The notes: generated by a model from the sequence alone, not told the origin. A stretch of DNA of 64,000 bases from Balamuthia mandrillaris (GCA_031835245.1 JAVKOQ010000190.1:31001-95000); one strand, 5' to 3'. Positions 11,083 through 22,791 are shown, counted from the first letter of the stretch. Numbers and translations: made by a program.

Positions 11083-11856
11083 GGAAACAGAAGAGACGAG
11101 AACAAAACAAAATTAACAAACCCCAGTGTAGAGAAATGCGTAGCTAGGAGTCTTGTACTTGAACTCTATTTGGTATCCGAGGTCATCTCTCGACGCTTCA
11201 TCCACCAAGAGAGGTTGGGAGACATTGACTCGGCCATAGGCCGTGTAGCTCTCGCCCGGTAAATCATTCGCTCTCCAGCTGCTGGCTACCGTGTACTTAA
11301 AAACATCCGCTTCATAGCCCACTGTTATTCCTCTGTTTGTTTTGTTCCTTTAGTTTCGTGAGGAGAGAGAGATAAAGAGAGAGAGAGAGAGAGATTTTTA
11401 CCCAGATGTATAGTTATAAGGTGTTTTGGTGACAAAGAGGGTCTGACTACCGGTAGTGTTGAAAGGCGTATCCGCCACGAGGAAGCGATATCCTTCAACC
11501 TCGCTGTTGTTGAAGTACTCCACCTCCCATCGCAGGAACAAAGCGGAGGCCGGAACGGCAGGAAAGCCCGTTATCTGCACTTGATAATTCTCGTACACCA
11601 CCCAGTACTGCTCCTGGGTGTTCCCCTCCTCATCTTTCGGGACGATAAGGAAGTCAGGCTTTGGGTTCGGGTTCCTCTGCAGCCTTATTTGCTGCTTGCT
11701 GGTTTCCAGGAGGAACGGCTCGTCCTCCATGCGAAAGCCTTCGGGGATGCTGCTGCTCCCCTCTTGCCTCCGATGGATCACCGCCGAGACGGGATGGATG
11801 AGGCACCCCAACACCGAAACAGCCAACATAACGAAGAACAGCAGCGTGCCCTTCAT
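10687..11856 (-). CDS. Predicted type I membrane glycoprotein, family not recognised
   Basis: Exon 1 (11856-11402) begins MKGTLLFFVMLAVSVLGCLI, a clear signal peptide ending near HPVSA. An ATG 78 nt upstream (11934) is in frame but would bury the signal. Exon 2 (11332-11122) and exon 3 (11016-10687) follow; the joins give NYTSGGITVGYEADVFKY and YTGLNFSVNDG. The lumenal or extracellular part (about 300 aa) is rich in aromatic and beta-strand-like segments with N-glycosylation sites (NNS, NTT, NYT, NVS, NFS, NES). An acidic DDDDPD stretch precedes one transmembrane helix, TILIAVLVPVTFFIVGVVLV, and a short basic tail KKRGNTRGHVNF. I do not recognise the ectodomain. Introns carry CT arrays on the coding strand (about 11049-11080 and 11363-11394). 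Confidence 0.72.
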
Positions 11857-12054
11857 TCCCTCGATGCGCTTCAGGATCTCTGTATGGAATTTATTATGGT
11901 TTCCGCCGCACACCCGTGACACGTGTGATTGCATGCGGGTCTTTTATATGGTAATATTTCATTAGTTATCATTAAATATTACCATATTAAAGTAAGTAGC
12001 AAGATATCACGTCGACATGGAATATACCTAGCTTGCTACCAGAAGAAGAAAGAG

Positions 12055-13480
12055 ATGAAAGAAGGGTGTGCGTGGTGTTGGGTGCCTCGTTTGCTTGACC
12101 GAAACTTTCCCTTCCCTTCCAAGAGGTTGCCTTATTTCCTCTCCCTCACCCCTTCTCGTGTGACCGCGCTTCGAATTGGTACCCTCTATCAGCGACAGCT
12201 TTTTGATGCAAGATCGTTTGCTAGCATTGCCTCGTCTTCTTCGGATGGGGGCTTGCCTAACGCCGACGCTTTGGACAGGAGCGCTTTTGTGCAGAGAGAA
12301 AAGCAGGTCCGAAGCAAGCTCCAACAGCTGCTGGAGGAGAAAAAACGCACCACCCAAAAAAAGAATACTTCTCTTGCCGAGGACGCGGTGCTCCACTGGC
12401 AAAAGTACGACCAACTGCTGCAAGAAGAGGAAGAGGGCAAACACACAGATAGGCGACAACAACAAAGAGAAGAAGGAAAAGAGGAAGAAGGCTCTGAGGG
12501 AGAACAAAAGAAAGAGGCTGAGCAAGGGGCGCACTGGAACCTCACCACCCGAAGAGAACTGTTGAAGGAAGGCCTGAAAGCAAAGTACGGAGAGCAAAAG
12601 GCCCGCTGGATCATAAAACGCATCCGCATCAAAGAGGAAGGCGGGTGGAAGCCCAAAGTACGGCTCCCTCGAGAGAGGATACACCAGCTCCGAGAAAAGA
12701 AACGAGAGGTTCGTTCTCTGTTTTTCTCGTTTCTTCCCTTCCGCCTGCCTGCCTGGGCGTATTAACCGAAGGCGTCCTCTCACTATTTTTATTAGAACCC
12801 AACTGTATCTAACGTTGCCCTGGCCACCGAGTTTGGCATCTCTGTAGAAGCTGTTATTCGCATTTTAAGGACCAAGGTTGCTTCCACCACTCCTCTCTTT
12901 TTCCCTTCGTTTTCTCAACCACCGACACAAGCAGTGCTGCGTTCTTGTTCTCTTTCTCTTTCTCTTTCTCCTTCTCCTTCTCCTTCTTGTTCTTGATCCT
13001 TCTTTCTCCTTTGCTGTTATTATAACTTGCACTCATATTTTAAAAACCACAAAGTGGGAGCCGCCGCCTGAAAAAGAGGAAAGGCAAGAAAAGAAGCGCC
13101 TCGAGCAGCTTCCACAGCGGTACCACAAAAAAGAGTATCCAAAACAGAATAACTCACTTCAAACAGCATCGCCATTAACAAAGACGCCGTTGTCCAAAGC
13201 TTACCCGCCAAAGCAGCAACAACACTCGATGAAGAGAGAAACAACAAGTATGACAAACGACCAGGTCGAAGCCGACAAAAGGGAGAAGGAAGCGAAGAAG
13301 GATCGCCATGAACCGTTAGGAAGTAACCTGCCTACACGGTATCAAGGGAGGCAGCATAGCAAACAAGCGGAGAGCGAAAAAAAGAAAGAAACAGAGGAAG
13401 TTCCCGTTTGGGAAAGGCCTGACCGATGGAAAAGGCTTGGCAGCGAGCACCAACCCAAACGTGGCAACATATTCCTGTGA
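12055..13480 (+). CDS. NGRN: Neugrin/Rrg9-like mitochondrial protein
   Basis: Neugrin and yeast Rrg9 are small mitochondrial proteins required for mitochondrial RNA function and respiratory growth. Exons are 12055-12708, 12796-12876 and 13055-13480. The core spans the splice sites: ARWIIKRIRIKEEGGWKPKV, RLPRERIHQLREKKRENPTV, SNVALATEFGISVEAVIRIL, RTKKWEPPP. This fits the family pattern W.P..RLSRE.M..IR.L...P......LA..F.IS.EA..RILK.KW.P. The N-terminus is Arg/Ser-rich (RQLFDARSFASIASSSS), as expected for a mitochondrial presequence. A charged Glu/Lys/Gln linker and a long basic tail flank the core. The start codon 12055 is the first in-frame ATG after the divergent membrane-protein gene, about 200 bp away. 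Confidence 0.78.
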
Positions 13481-13598
13481 GAGCGTAGGGCAATGCATGC
13501 TTCCTATAACCTACAATATTTAATCATTTAAAGGTGAGAAGAACAACAAACTCCTCATTCATCCTCTTCTGTTAGCTGCAAGAGAGTTCAACTCATTT

Positions 13599-15375
13599 TT
13601 AAGCAGTTTGAACGTGTTCCTCCTTGTTGGTGGCAGCAGGGACCGCCTCCTCGTTTTTCTCCTTTTGCTTTTCTGCAGCGTCAATCTCTTGCTCGTTGAT
13701 CTGCTTCTCTTTGTCATTCTCGTTTGTCTCTTCTCCTTCCTCCTCTTCGTCCGTCTCAGCCTCGTCGAAAGCCCTCAGGGAGATACCAGGCGGCGGATAG
13801 AACTGAACATAGGGAGCGCCGCTGCTGATGGTTACATGAATGGGTTGCACATCTTCCTCTGTCTCGCTTCCTTCCCCTTCCTGCTTCTCTTTTCCTGCAG
13901 CCTGCTCGTAGTTGTGCTTAGCCTTGAGCAAGAAGTATGTGGCAGGACCACGAATAAGAGGGATGTAGGAAGGTAGCTCCCGCAGGACGGTCTCGAGGGA
14001 GGCAGCCTGACGCTGGCCATTATCCCATACGTAAGCCTTCAGTCTCTTCTGGAAGGCAGTGCTGAGGTCCATGCCCTCCCATAAACTCTCTCCCATTCCT
14101 TGCAAGAACGCGTGCTGCTCTTTGGAAGGAGCTCTTCTCCTAAGAATGGAATCGCCGATGATGGCCACCGCTTGTTGCTTGTTAGCTTCGTCATCACCGC
14201 TACCTTGCTCTTCCTCTTTATTGCTGGCATCGTTTGGAGATGGGTGCGGGAAGTGAAGGAGGGCTTCCTCCTCTCCGCTCAAGTCTCCACTGACTTCCAG
14301 CTGGCCGTGTTGTAGCATTGGTGATGTGCCGTCTGGCGACGGAAAGGAGAGCGCTCCCGTCGCAGAAGCCGCTGCTTGTTGGTAGTGAGCATGGTGAGGG
14401 TGAGGTCCATGCGGATAGGCTCCAGAGGTTGTTAGGTCTCCATGTTGATGCTGAGGGTGGTGGTGATGAGCATGATGGGGTGCAGGTCCAACGCCATCCT
14501 GAAAAACAAGCACTCACAACCAACATCAACAATAGAGAAAGAAATAACAAACGGAGAATGAGGAGTACAAGAAGAACAAGAATGGTACCTGCGAGTAGAC
14601 GGTGCCTTGCATTTGAAGAGGTGGTTGTCCGTTGTGTCCCATTACGCCGAGGCCCATCATTTGGGGTGGTTGGGTGTGCATGTAGCTGGCCGCCGCTGCT
14701 TGTATTATGTTCTATTTGTTTTTTGTTAAATACAAACACAGGAAGCGCCACGTTAATAGGCGAGGAGACGCCGCGAGAGCATGAAGTAGAAGAAGAAGAA
14801 GAACAAGAACAAGAACAAGAACAAGAACAAGAACAAGAACAAGAACAAGAACAAGAACAAGAACAAGAACAAGAACAAGAACAAGAACAAGAAGAAAAAG
14901 AAGAAAAACAGGAGAGGAGAATACATACAAAAGGAGGCCGGTAGGACGAAGAGGGAGCAGAGCCACCTCCTTCGCCGCCGTTTCTCAACTTCTCTCCACG
15001 AGGACAGAAAAAGAGGGTCTCGCCATCGTTCAGCACGCTAGTCTCGAACACATGTGCGCCGGTGGCATCCCTCATACAATCCGTCAGCTCTGGGATAAGC
15101 TCTGGGCATAGCGCCAGCCTCACCTTTGGTTTTATAAATAGAAAATAAAAATTAGTTAACTTCACGAATCAAAACAAAAGAGAAGAGGAAAGAAGAATAG
15201 GTACGCGGCGAAAGAACTCATCCCAGTCAGCCTCGGCGCCCAGACGAAAGCTGTCGCCGAGGTCGTTGTCGCCGTTCAAACGGACGTCCACGCGGGTGCT
15301 CCATGCCCGCTCCAACTTTCTAAGGAGCGGGTCTCCCCCGCGATGGTGATGGTGATAGTTATGACGTTGCGCCAT
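13599..15375 (-). CDS. Protein with N-terminal doublecortin/KHA-like domain and disordered middle
   Basis: Exons: 15375-15205, 15123-14929, 14711-14589 and 14498-13599. Exons 1-2 encode a small beta-grasp-like module: RVDVRLNGDNDLGDSFRLGA, EADWDEFFRRVRLALCPELI, ATGAHVFETSVLNDGETLFF, CPRGE. Spacing of the opening NGD strand, the WDEFFRRV helix and the DGE/CP end resembles doublecortin or KCTD9-type KHA domains. I infer the fold only. Exons 3-4 are His/Gln/Pro/Gly-rich and probably disordered. Near the C-terminus lies an unrecognised helical block, GMDLSTAFQKRLKAYVWDNG to FLLKAKHNYEQAA, followed by an acidic Glu-rich tail. Intron 2 contains a long GTTCTT hexanucleotide array on the coding strand. 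The start ATG at 15375 is preceded in the mRNA by a purine run. Confidence 0.65.
14790..14893. repeat. AAGAAC hexanucleotide microsatellite in an intron
   Basis: About 100 bp of alternating AAG and AAC triplets (hexamer AAGAAC) on the plus strand. It lies in intron 2 of the minus-strand doublecortin-like gene, so it is GTTCTT, pyrimidine-rich, in the pre-mRNA. Long Glu-Gln reading frames through it are artefacts of the repeat. Confidence 0.9.
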
Positions 15376-15386
15376 GCTTTTTTTTT

Positions 15387-15889
15387 TTGCGGTTTGCTAC
15401 TCCCTCCCTCCCCCTTCCTCTTTCAGAGAGAGTACGCAAGCCGGCAAAGCGAAGGGGGAAGCGGGCTGCCTTTGGTTCGGAATGGGAGACAGAGGTGCTG
15501 GACTGTTGCGCTTCTCCGAAATGTGCATGTACGAACCACCAGTTGTTTAGGTTTTTCTTCACCTCTTCTTACTTGTATTTTTGTTTGGTACAAACACGTT
15601 AAAAGAAGGTCTTGGCGGGGTTTGTTGTGGACCATGCAATATCGCTGTACAAAGAGCAACGCTTAACCATCATCGCTGCGGAGCTATGGACCTATTGTCA
15701 GCCATCATCTGCTTTCCTTGCTGCGCTCTCTCCACCCGAGCAGCCGTCCGCGAAAAGTACGACATAGAGGGGAGCTGCGTGGTGGACGCCGCGCAACTGC
15801 TATGCTGCTGCTGCTGCTCCATCGCGCAACAATCCAGGCAGATGTACTCCAACCACGACCTCCCCGCTGGTCTTGCCATGAACAAATAA
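15387..15889 (+). CDS. PLAC8-family cysteine-rich protein
   Basis: PLAC8 (Cys-rich/FCR-type) proteins are small, often membrane-associated, and linked to cell-size control or metal resistance. The 3' exon (15609-15889) reads LGGVCCGPCNIAVQRATL, MDLLSAIICFPCCALSTR and AAVREKYDIEGSCVVDAAQL, then LLCCCCCSIAQQSRQM. This gives the family's CCxxC start, R..IR.KY.I.GS..D segment and final CC..C...Q..R(E/Q)M block. The preceding exon ends 15528 and encodes EWETEVLDCCASPKCA, matching the W.T.LFDC...P..C opening of the domain. The join uses GTACGA and AGAAG. No in-frame ATG is visible in the upstream exon, so a 5' exon is missing or the start is non-obvious. The listed start is only the open-frame limit. 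The upstream end lies 12 bp from the divergent doublecortin-like start. Confidence 0.75.
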
Positions 15890-16367
15890 CCAGCGATGTT
15901 CCTGGCTTTCTCCTTAACGAGAAAGAGAGAGAAGAGAAGAGAGAGAAGAGATAAAAGAGGACGAATGTAAAATGGTTGTTTTACTTTGTTTGGTCATTAC
16001 TATACACATAAAATGGGGTACAGATACTGACTGCTGCCTTTGCTGGTCTGTGATGTGCATATAAACAAAAGTTCAAAAACCGGAACGAGCCTTGATTCTG
16101 GCCCGCCACTATCACAAGAGCCAGCAGCATAACAGCCATCTCCCTCTAATAAATAAATAAATAAATAAATAAATAAAAAAGGGTTAGATGGATGAATGGA
16201 ATGAACGGATGCACCTCCACGGAGGGCCTCTGTGGTGATGTTTTCCCATCCCTTTTTGGTTGCATATTGTGAAAAGTGTGTCTATACAGGAGTGGTAGGA
16301 AAAGGCGGACGTAAGAAGATGGATGAAAAAGTAAGCAGGTATTTGCGATGACCGAGACTACGGATGA
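15890..16367. other. Convergent intergenic region with AATA repeat
   Basis: Separates the 3' ends of the PLAC8 gene (+) and the Ser-rich protein gene (-). It contains an AATA tetranucleotide array at about 16147-16178 and an AGAGAAG purine run near 15920-15950. I see no gene in it. Confidence 0.55.
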
Positions 16368-18965
16368 TTAATGGTGGTGGTTGTGACAGTGATAAGGAAG
16401 ACAGGCGGGAGGAGACTGAGTTTGGGAGGAGTGGTTGCGGTTGTAGTTGCTGTTAGTGGCGGAATCAGCCAGAGAGGCAGAGGCGGAGGCGGGGGCGGAG
16501 GCGGAGGCGGAAGAGGAAGCAGAGAGCTGGGGAGGCGATGCTTCATCCAGCGAAGAACCAGAAGAATGGAAAAGAGAGTTGGAGTCAAAGAAGTGGCTGC
16601 TGAACAATTGGAAGCGAAGATCTTCCTCGTCGTTGTCAGTAGCACTGTATTCAGGAGCCCGAAGAGGCACAGGATGGAATCCATCAATTTGCTTGCGCCT
16701 TTCCATGTAGGGTGGTGGTCTTCCCGTCGACGCGACTTGCATGTCGTCGCGCTTAGCGGGCACGGAAAGAGTGGAGGAAGTATGTTGGATGGCGGGTAGG
16801 GAAGAAGAGGTGGAATCGGTGAAGGAACTGGTGAATGTAACAGAGTTTGTAGAGGGGATAGTGTTGTGTAGTGGTGACGGCATAGTCGTCGCCACTAAAG
16901 GCTGAACCGACGGCAGGCTGGTAGCGTGTGTCATAGAAGAATCAAGAGATGTCACGGTGGAGGAATTCAGCGTGGAAGATGTTGGCGAGAGGGAAGGTGA
17001 AGTCTTTCGTTTGCGTTTGTGTGGAGGATGAAGGGAAACGGAATTGGAGGAGTTTGCAGTATGCGGGTTCGTTGTGTGGAAGGTAAGAGACGGGGAGGGT
17101 GACGAGGATACAGGTGCGCTGGATTGAGAAGGGAAGGAGTAAAAGGTGTAGGAGTAGGACGAAGGAGCTTTACGAGAGGACGTAGGGGAGCCTGAAGAGG
17201 AAGAGAAAGAAGCAGAGGAAATGATCAATGGGGAGTTCGAGTTGACAGGCTGAGAGGAAGGAGAAGAAGAGGATTGGGAGAGCGAAAAGCTCATGGATGG
17301 TGAAGAAAATGACGGTGACGTATAGGGAGTGAGCGATGTTCCATTAAAAGATATAGGAGATTCGTTTCCGCGGGGAAAAAAAGCAGAGGAAGAAGGTGGA
17401 GGGAAGAAGTTTTGAGAAGGTGTTCCAGTGGGCAGATGGGTGTTAGATGGGCAGGTAAAAGAGGGGGAAGAAGCGCCACGCTGATAGGAGGAGCGCTCCG
17501 GTAGGGAGGAGCAGGACAAGTGAACTGAAGGAGCAGCAGAAGCGGAGGGAGGTGGATAATAAGGTGTGATCTTTGGCGGATAGGAGAATAAAGGCGTGGA
17601 AGCGGATTGTTTATGCTGTGGAGGATAGGAATGGTGAGAGTGCTGGGGAAGATAGGCCAATGGGGACGATAATGTGGAAGAAGAGGATGAAGGAGGTGAA
17701 GAGGACGAAGGGGTAGCTGGCCTAGAAGCGCTCTTGGCCGCAGAAGAGGATAAAAGCTTATCGTAGCTTAAAGGCCCATTCAGAAGTGTTTGAACTTGTT
17801 GGCTTGGTGGAAGGTTGACGCTGTATTTCTTGGGAATGAAAGACTGTGGATCACGTTGAATGAACTTCAGACCCCCTCCCAATGCTAGAGTGTTCTTTCC
17901 AATGACACTTTCTTTTTGTAGTGCATCTTCCTGCTGACCGTGCTGTTGCGCTTCGCTGTTTCCATCCTGTTGGCCATCATTACTTTCGCTTAAACTCCTA
18001 GCGGTAACACATTCGCCTGCTTGGCCAGCTTGAACTGGTGGTTGAGATTGGGGTTGGGCAACGCCGCCTTGGCCTGGAATATTTTGATTTTGGGACGATT
18101 TGCCATTGCCAGAAGAACCTTCAGATTCTTCGCCAGGAGAGAGCTGACGCGGCGGCGGCGATGGTCTCAACTCCTGCGGAAAGCTTGCTGGAGTAGCACC
18201 TTCCTTGCTCACTGTGGTAGTAGATTTTGTCCCTGGAACAAAAGGAGGAGGAAGCTCCGCAGCGAGTGCCCGAAGTACCTCCCTCATCTCTTCCCTATTC
18301 TCGTCTGGAGGAGTTTCTTTGACTCCATCGTCCTTTACCTTCTCCCTTTCGCGTGATCGCTGATACCCCGCTTCATCTTCATTCTGCATCCGCCTTTCTT
18401 CCTTTTTACGTTTACGATCCCGTCGTTCTTTCTCTCGACGAGTTTGAGCAGTGCTTCGACTGCGGTTCATCCCACGCTTCTGGCGGAAGACGCTTTCTCT
18501 GGTGGCGGAATTGCGCTTCATCGGCTCTAATTCCGCTTCATCGTTTTCTTCGCTTGGCAGATCTGCTTCAACGTTCAATGGCGAGGGGACCATAAAGGAT
18601 GGGGGGTGAAGATAAGGGGGATATGGGCAGTTTTGAGGAGTTTCATCGTCATAAGTGTGATGCGATGCAGAGGTCAGTAACGAGGTGCTCCCAGTCGAGC
18701 TAGCAGAGGAACGATCCAGAGGCTCTCCTTGATAGGTCTCCCTCTGTCTCTTCTCTTCAGCCGCAGACCTGCGCAGCAAATGGTCCATTCTGTAGTCCTC
18801 TTCAGTAAGCCTACCATGGATGCCATAGTCATCGCCGTTATCATCATATCTTTGGGGTTTTTCATCCACAGTGCGTGCGACATGCCACCCTCCTTGCTCT
18901 GTCCCTCTTGGCCTGTCATCATGCCTACCGACCCATTCCACACAAAGAAATAAATCAGCCAAGTT

Positions 18966-19007
<42 letters not shown>

Positions 19008-19981
19008 CAGAGGTGAAGGCAGAAAAATGATAAGCGAACGAATAATAGTGTGGAGAAATCGCAAGAAAGGTAGGAGAGCAAAGATGCGAAGACAAAAGCA
19101 GCAGAGGAAAGGCAGAAGGGATTTTTCGAGAGCAAAGTCAAAAAATACCCAAATAAAGAAAAAGAAGGATAAGAAGATAAGGAAAGTATCGCATACGACA
19201 TAGTGGCCGGCCACGAAGAGAAGGCCTGTGGGGAACGCAGCTCCGCTCCGCCGTTCCTGCCACCTTCGTACTGCCGCTGCTCTGGAGAGAAACGAAGACG
19301 CGAGGTGAAGTAAGGGTCGGAAGTGCTGTGTGTCGATGAAGAAGACTGGTGAAGAGCAGAGGAGTAAGGATACGGGTGCAGTGGGAGCTGTGGGGAGGGC
19401 TGGTTGTGGTAAGAATAAGCACGGAGGGGTTGTTGGTGACGGAAAAAGTGGTCGCTGGAGGGAGGCTGAGTGCTCATTCGTGTAGCGGGAAGTCCATCGT
19501 TCATCGAATAGGACAAAGAAGAAAAGGAGGAGTTGGAGGAAAGCGGCATGCTGGTTGCGTAGTGAAGGTCAGTGGGGCCATTGGTGTGAGGACGGGAGGT
19601 CAGGTGGTAGCGCTGCTGTTGTGTGTGTTGAGGGTAGTGACTGCTCGACGCTGCGTGTTGCTGTTGATGGTTGTTGTGTGGCTGGAGAGAGGGTTGATGG
19701 TGATGAGGCTGGTGGACATGGTAGTAGGCCGTTTTGGGGGAAAGCTCCATAGAAGTAGCAGAAGTAGAGGCAGTAACATGAGAAAGAGGGGCAAAGCTGT
19801 CGCTGAGATCGCCACGAGAAAGAGAGGTGGGAGGGGAGGTGACAGGGCGGAGTCTGCTGGAGATAAAAGGGTTGTGGGACCCCCCAACAGCAGACGGGTG
19901 GCCTTGCGTGGTGGCTGAAGCAGGGAAAGCAGTAGAGTATATGGCTGGGGTTGAGCTTGCATCATGTGCAGAGAAGAACAT
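16368..19981 (-). CDS. Large Ser/Pro-rich, mostly disordered protein, family unknown
   Basis: Two exons: 19981-19197 and 18924-16368, joined via GTATGC and GGTAG to give WPATMSHDDRPRGTEQ. The product would be about 1110 aa. Exon 1 is rich in Ser, Pro, His and Gln with runs such as HQPHHHQPSLQPHNNHQQQH. Exon 2 has a basic segment of Arg/Glu repeats (RREKERRDRKRKKEERRMQN), suggesting nuclear localisation. A short conserved-looking core follows: LALGGGLKFIQRDPQSFIPK, KYSVNLPPSQQVQTLLNG. The long C-terminal half is Ser/Thr/Pro-rich. The core may be a short interaction motif; I do not recognise it. The protein resembles transcriptional or RNP scaffold proteins only in composition. Intron 1 carries a CT array at 18973-19004. 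Confidence 0.6.
18973..19004. repeat. GA/CT dinucleotide array in an intron
   Basis: A GA run on the plus strand, CT in the transcript of the surrounding minus-strand gene. It is one of a series of intronic arrays with the same orientation relative to transcription. Confidence 0.85.
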
Positions 19982-20633
19982 AGCAAGCCAAGTATTGTAG
20001 CTGGAATACTACTGATCACTCTCATGTACGAGTTCTGCGCAGTAGAGAAAAGCAAGGCAAAGCAAAGCAGAGAGACAGAGCACAGAGAGATAAACGGAGA
20101 AAAAGGGGGGCGGCCAGCAAAAAGAGAAAGAGAGGATAGGGGAGAAAGAGAGCGGAAAGATAGCAAGAGGACGTATGGGTTGGTACGCAAAACAAAGAAC
20201 TTGACGAGAGAGGGTGACGGACAAACCTGTCACTATATTTTGTCCAGAGTTCATGCGTGAGCTTCCAAAAGGATCTTCAGTCTTGCGTGCGGGAGGGGAG
20301 GGTACGGGGAAAGAAGAGGCCAGGGTTCCTGTTTTTTTTTTTTCTTTGCTTCAGAGAGGGGCACCCACTGCCAGAGAGAGACAACAAGGGTATGACAAAA
20401 AAAGGGGGTTCACCGCACACCACACAGCGCAGAGCAGATCCGGAGAAAAGATCGGTAAAAGGTATTCGGAATATTTAATTATTCGACACGGAAAATTAAA
20501 ATGAAGCATTTAATTCGTTGGCGGAAAATTTCCATACCAAAGATAAATAAATTTTCCGGTTTAATTACCACCTTAAGATGCCTCCGGGAGGAAAGAAGAA
20601 GGAAATGGTAGATTTTCCGCAGGTTTCAGGATG
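19982..20633. other. Intergenic region upstream of the Ser-rich gene
   Basis: Lies between the start of the Ser-rich protein gene and the 3' end of the zinc-finger/F-box/ankyrin gene, both minus strand. It is purine-rich (20040-20165) with a T10 run near 20333-20343. The stretch 20465-20575 is AT-rich with repeated TTTAATT-like words. No coding exon could be supported. Confidence 0.45.
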
Positions 20634-22704
20634 CTATGATTGGGTTACGGAAAGAGACAGCAGTATTTCGATGGCTCGCTCGTCCTTGCGTTCAATCACC
20701 CTGGTCAGCGCACTCTGCGTATCAGCGTTAGCCTTGTGCAATGCTCTTACAGCCTCCACATGATGCCTGGTGAGGAGAAAAAGTCAGTCATGATAATATA
20801 CAAAAAGGAGAAAGGTTGTGGGCACCTATCCACCGCAACATCGAGAGGCGTTTCTTTATTTACATCCTGACTGTAGACGTGAGCGCCTGCTGCAACTAAC
20901 ATTTCTATAATCTCTGGCTGATTCCTGGAGGTCAAAGAGAAAGCGAATCCATTGAGTTTCACCTCCATGCAATTTGGTGAGAAGAGGACGTGAGAGAGAC
21001 CAACCCTTCAGCGGCCTTATGCAAACAGGTTTGTTTGTTGGCAGAGAGCTGATTGACGTCGGCGTTGTATGCCAGCAACAACCTCGCTAATTCACAATAG
21101 CCACGATAGCTTGCTGTGCTCACCAATGAACAAAGAGGAAAACATTTGTGTCAGCGAGATTAAGAGAGCACAAAGAGTGGAGATTGCATTCAGTACCAAA
21201 GGCTAAGGGCGTCCAACCGACACGTGACGCCACTGACACATCCACACCATGGGTCAACAACAACTGAATAATGTCCAGATGGGAGTTCACCACCGCCACC
21301 AACAGCGCTGTTTGGCCTTCTCGACTATCTGTGGCGTTTTTTCGTGCGCCGTGCTGCAACAGTGTTCTCACGATCTCTGTGTATCCTGTAAAGTATAAAC
21401 AATAATTAACGTTACATCGACTTGTACTCAGGTGCACATGAGGCCTCACCTTTTTCTGCAGCAACAATGAGAAGAGTTTGGCCGTATTCATTCCGCGTTT
21501 CAAGCAGGTTATACCGCTTTCCTCCTCTGCTAAATTGGAGCGTTCCCTCGCATTCGCTTGTTACAATCAACTCTCGGAACAGAGCTTCGTACCTGTTGGT
21601 TTGTCAAAGAATGTGTGTCGTCTAGGTGGTGAGCTCGCTTAGTGAAGTAACACCACGAAGAGGAAGGAAAGCCAAACCCACGAGTACATGCCCATAGCAT
21701 TCTGCCGTGGAGACCTTTTTGCTTGCTAAAGTTCTCGTATTCCGTTTTCATGATGGTATACCAAGTAAGCCTCTCGCCTTCGCTGCCCCCTCCTTTCGTG
21801 TGGTGCTTACGTTTAGTTGGTAACTGTGTAAGGATTGGGGGCGATGTACTTCCAAAGCAAGCGCAGAACAAATTCTTCCACACCACGTTAGCACCTTGCA
21901 CCAGCTCTCGCCACATGCGGGAAGTGCTGGCCAGCCATCCCAGTGTTCTCACCTCCATAAAACTGTTTGCATTTATGCAACAAGAAAGCAGCAAAAGCAG
22001 ATGAATAAGGTTAGAGGAGAGCATACGAGTGAGAGAAGAGAAAGGCAAAGAGACGAGAGCTAGTAGAGAGCAACACAAAGGATAGAGCGAAAAAGATAAG
22101 AACAGCGAAGAAGCTCGACAAGAACAAGAACAAGAAATAGAACATGAGAAAGAAGGGGTTCCCCATACCCCAAAACATGCTCCAGTACTTCGTAGGGTAA
22201 CGTTGTGAAGTCACCAGGCACAAAGATCTCGGGTCCTTTCTGCTCCACGTTGTTTTCCAGCGTGGTGTCAGCCACCGTTAGGGCCGAAGGCGATTGCAAG
22301 CCACGCAACTGCGCGAGAAACGCCCTCTGCTTCTCTTCCTTTGCTTTTTGCTGTAGCTCAAAACGGGCCATAAAATCCTCATCGCTCTCCAACAGAGGCG
22401 CTGGTTCCTGCCAAGGTTCCACTTTCACCCAATCCGTTTCTCCCGAGTGCAACGCTAAAGTTGTGGAGGGGGTGGTGGCCTCATGCGAGAGGGACGGGCA
22501 CCCTCTCTTGGTGAAGCACATCTCGCACGAGTTTCGATCGGGGACGTTCAAGTAGGTGCACACCTGTTATTGGAGCAGCAACCAAACCATAAGCAACCAA
22601 AACGCTTTCTCCTACACAAGAACAAGGAGAACAAGGAGAACAAGGAGAACAAGAAGAAGGATGAGTTCGCAAACCTCACATGGCCATTCCAGCAGCTGTT
22701 GCAT
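20634..22704 (-). CDS. RanBP2-type zinc finger, F-box and ankyrin-repeat protein
   Basis: A probable SCF ubiquitin-ligase adaptor. A ten-codon exon 1 (22704-22675) encodes MQQLLEWPCE. Splicing to exon 2 (22563-22169) completes a RanBP2-type zinc finger, WPCEVCTYLNVPDRNSCEMC, which may bind ubiquitin or RNA. An F-box spans the exon 2/3 junction: TTLPYEVLEHVLG joined to FMEVRTLGWLASTSRMWREL, then VWKNLF. Ankyrin repeats follow in successive exons: GQTLLIVAAEKG, YTEIVRTLLQHGARKNATDS, GQTALLVAVVNSHLDIIQLL, VGWTPLAFG, ELARLLLAYNADVNQLSANK, QPEIIEMLVAAGAHVYSQDV and ETPLDVAVDR. The last exon ends at TAG 20634-20636. F-box-ankyrin proteins are common; adding an N-terminal RanBP2 finger is unusual. 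Some internal splice sites (21590-21680) are approximate. Confidence 0.72.
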
Positions 22705-22791
22705 TCCTCTCTTCTTTTTTAAATTATTTCAAAAGAAAAAAAATTTTTTTTAAAGCTTTTATTACAAGTTCTCGTAAAACAAGCAGTGTTG

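Noticed and set aside
14318-14944. Long plus-strand frame with a Glu-Gln repeat
   Set aside because: It is the antisense reading of the doublecortin-like gene plus the AAGAAC intron repeat; spliced minus-strand exons explain the region.
16447-16799. Gly/Ala-rich plus-strand frames
   Set aside because: Antisense of the Ser/Pro/Ala-rich C-terminus of the minus-strand protein.
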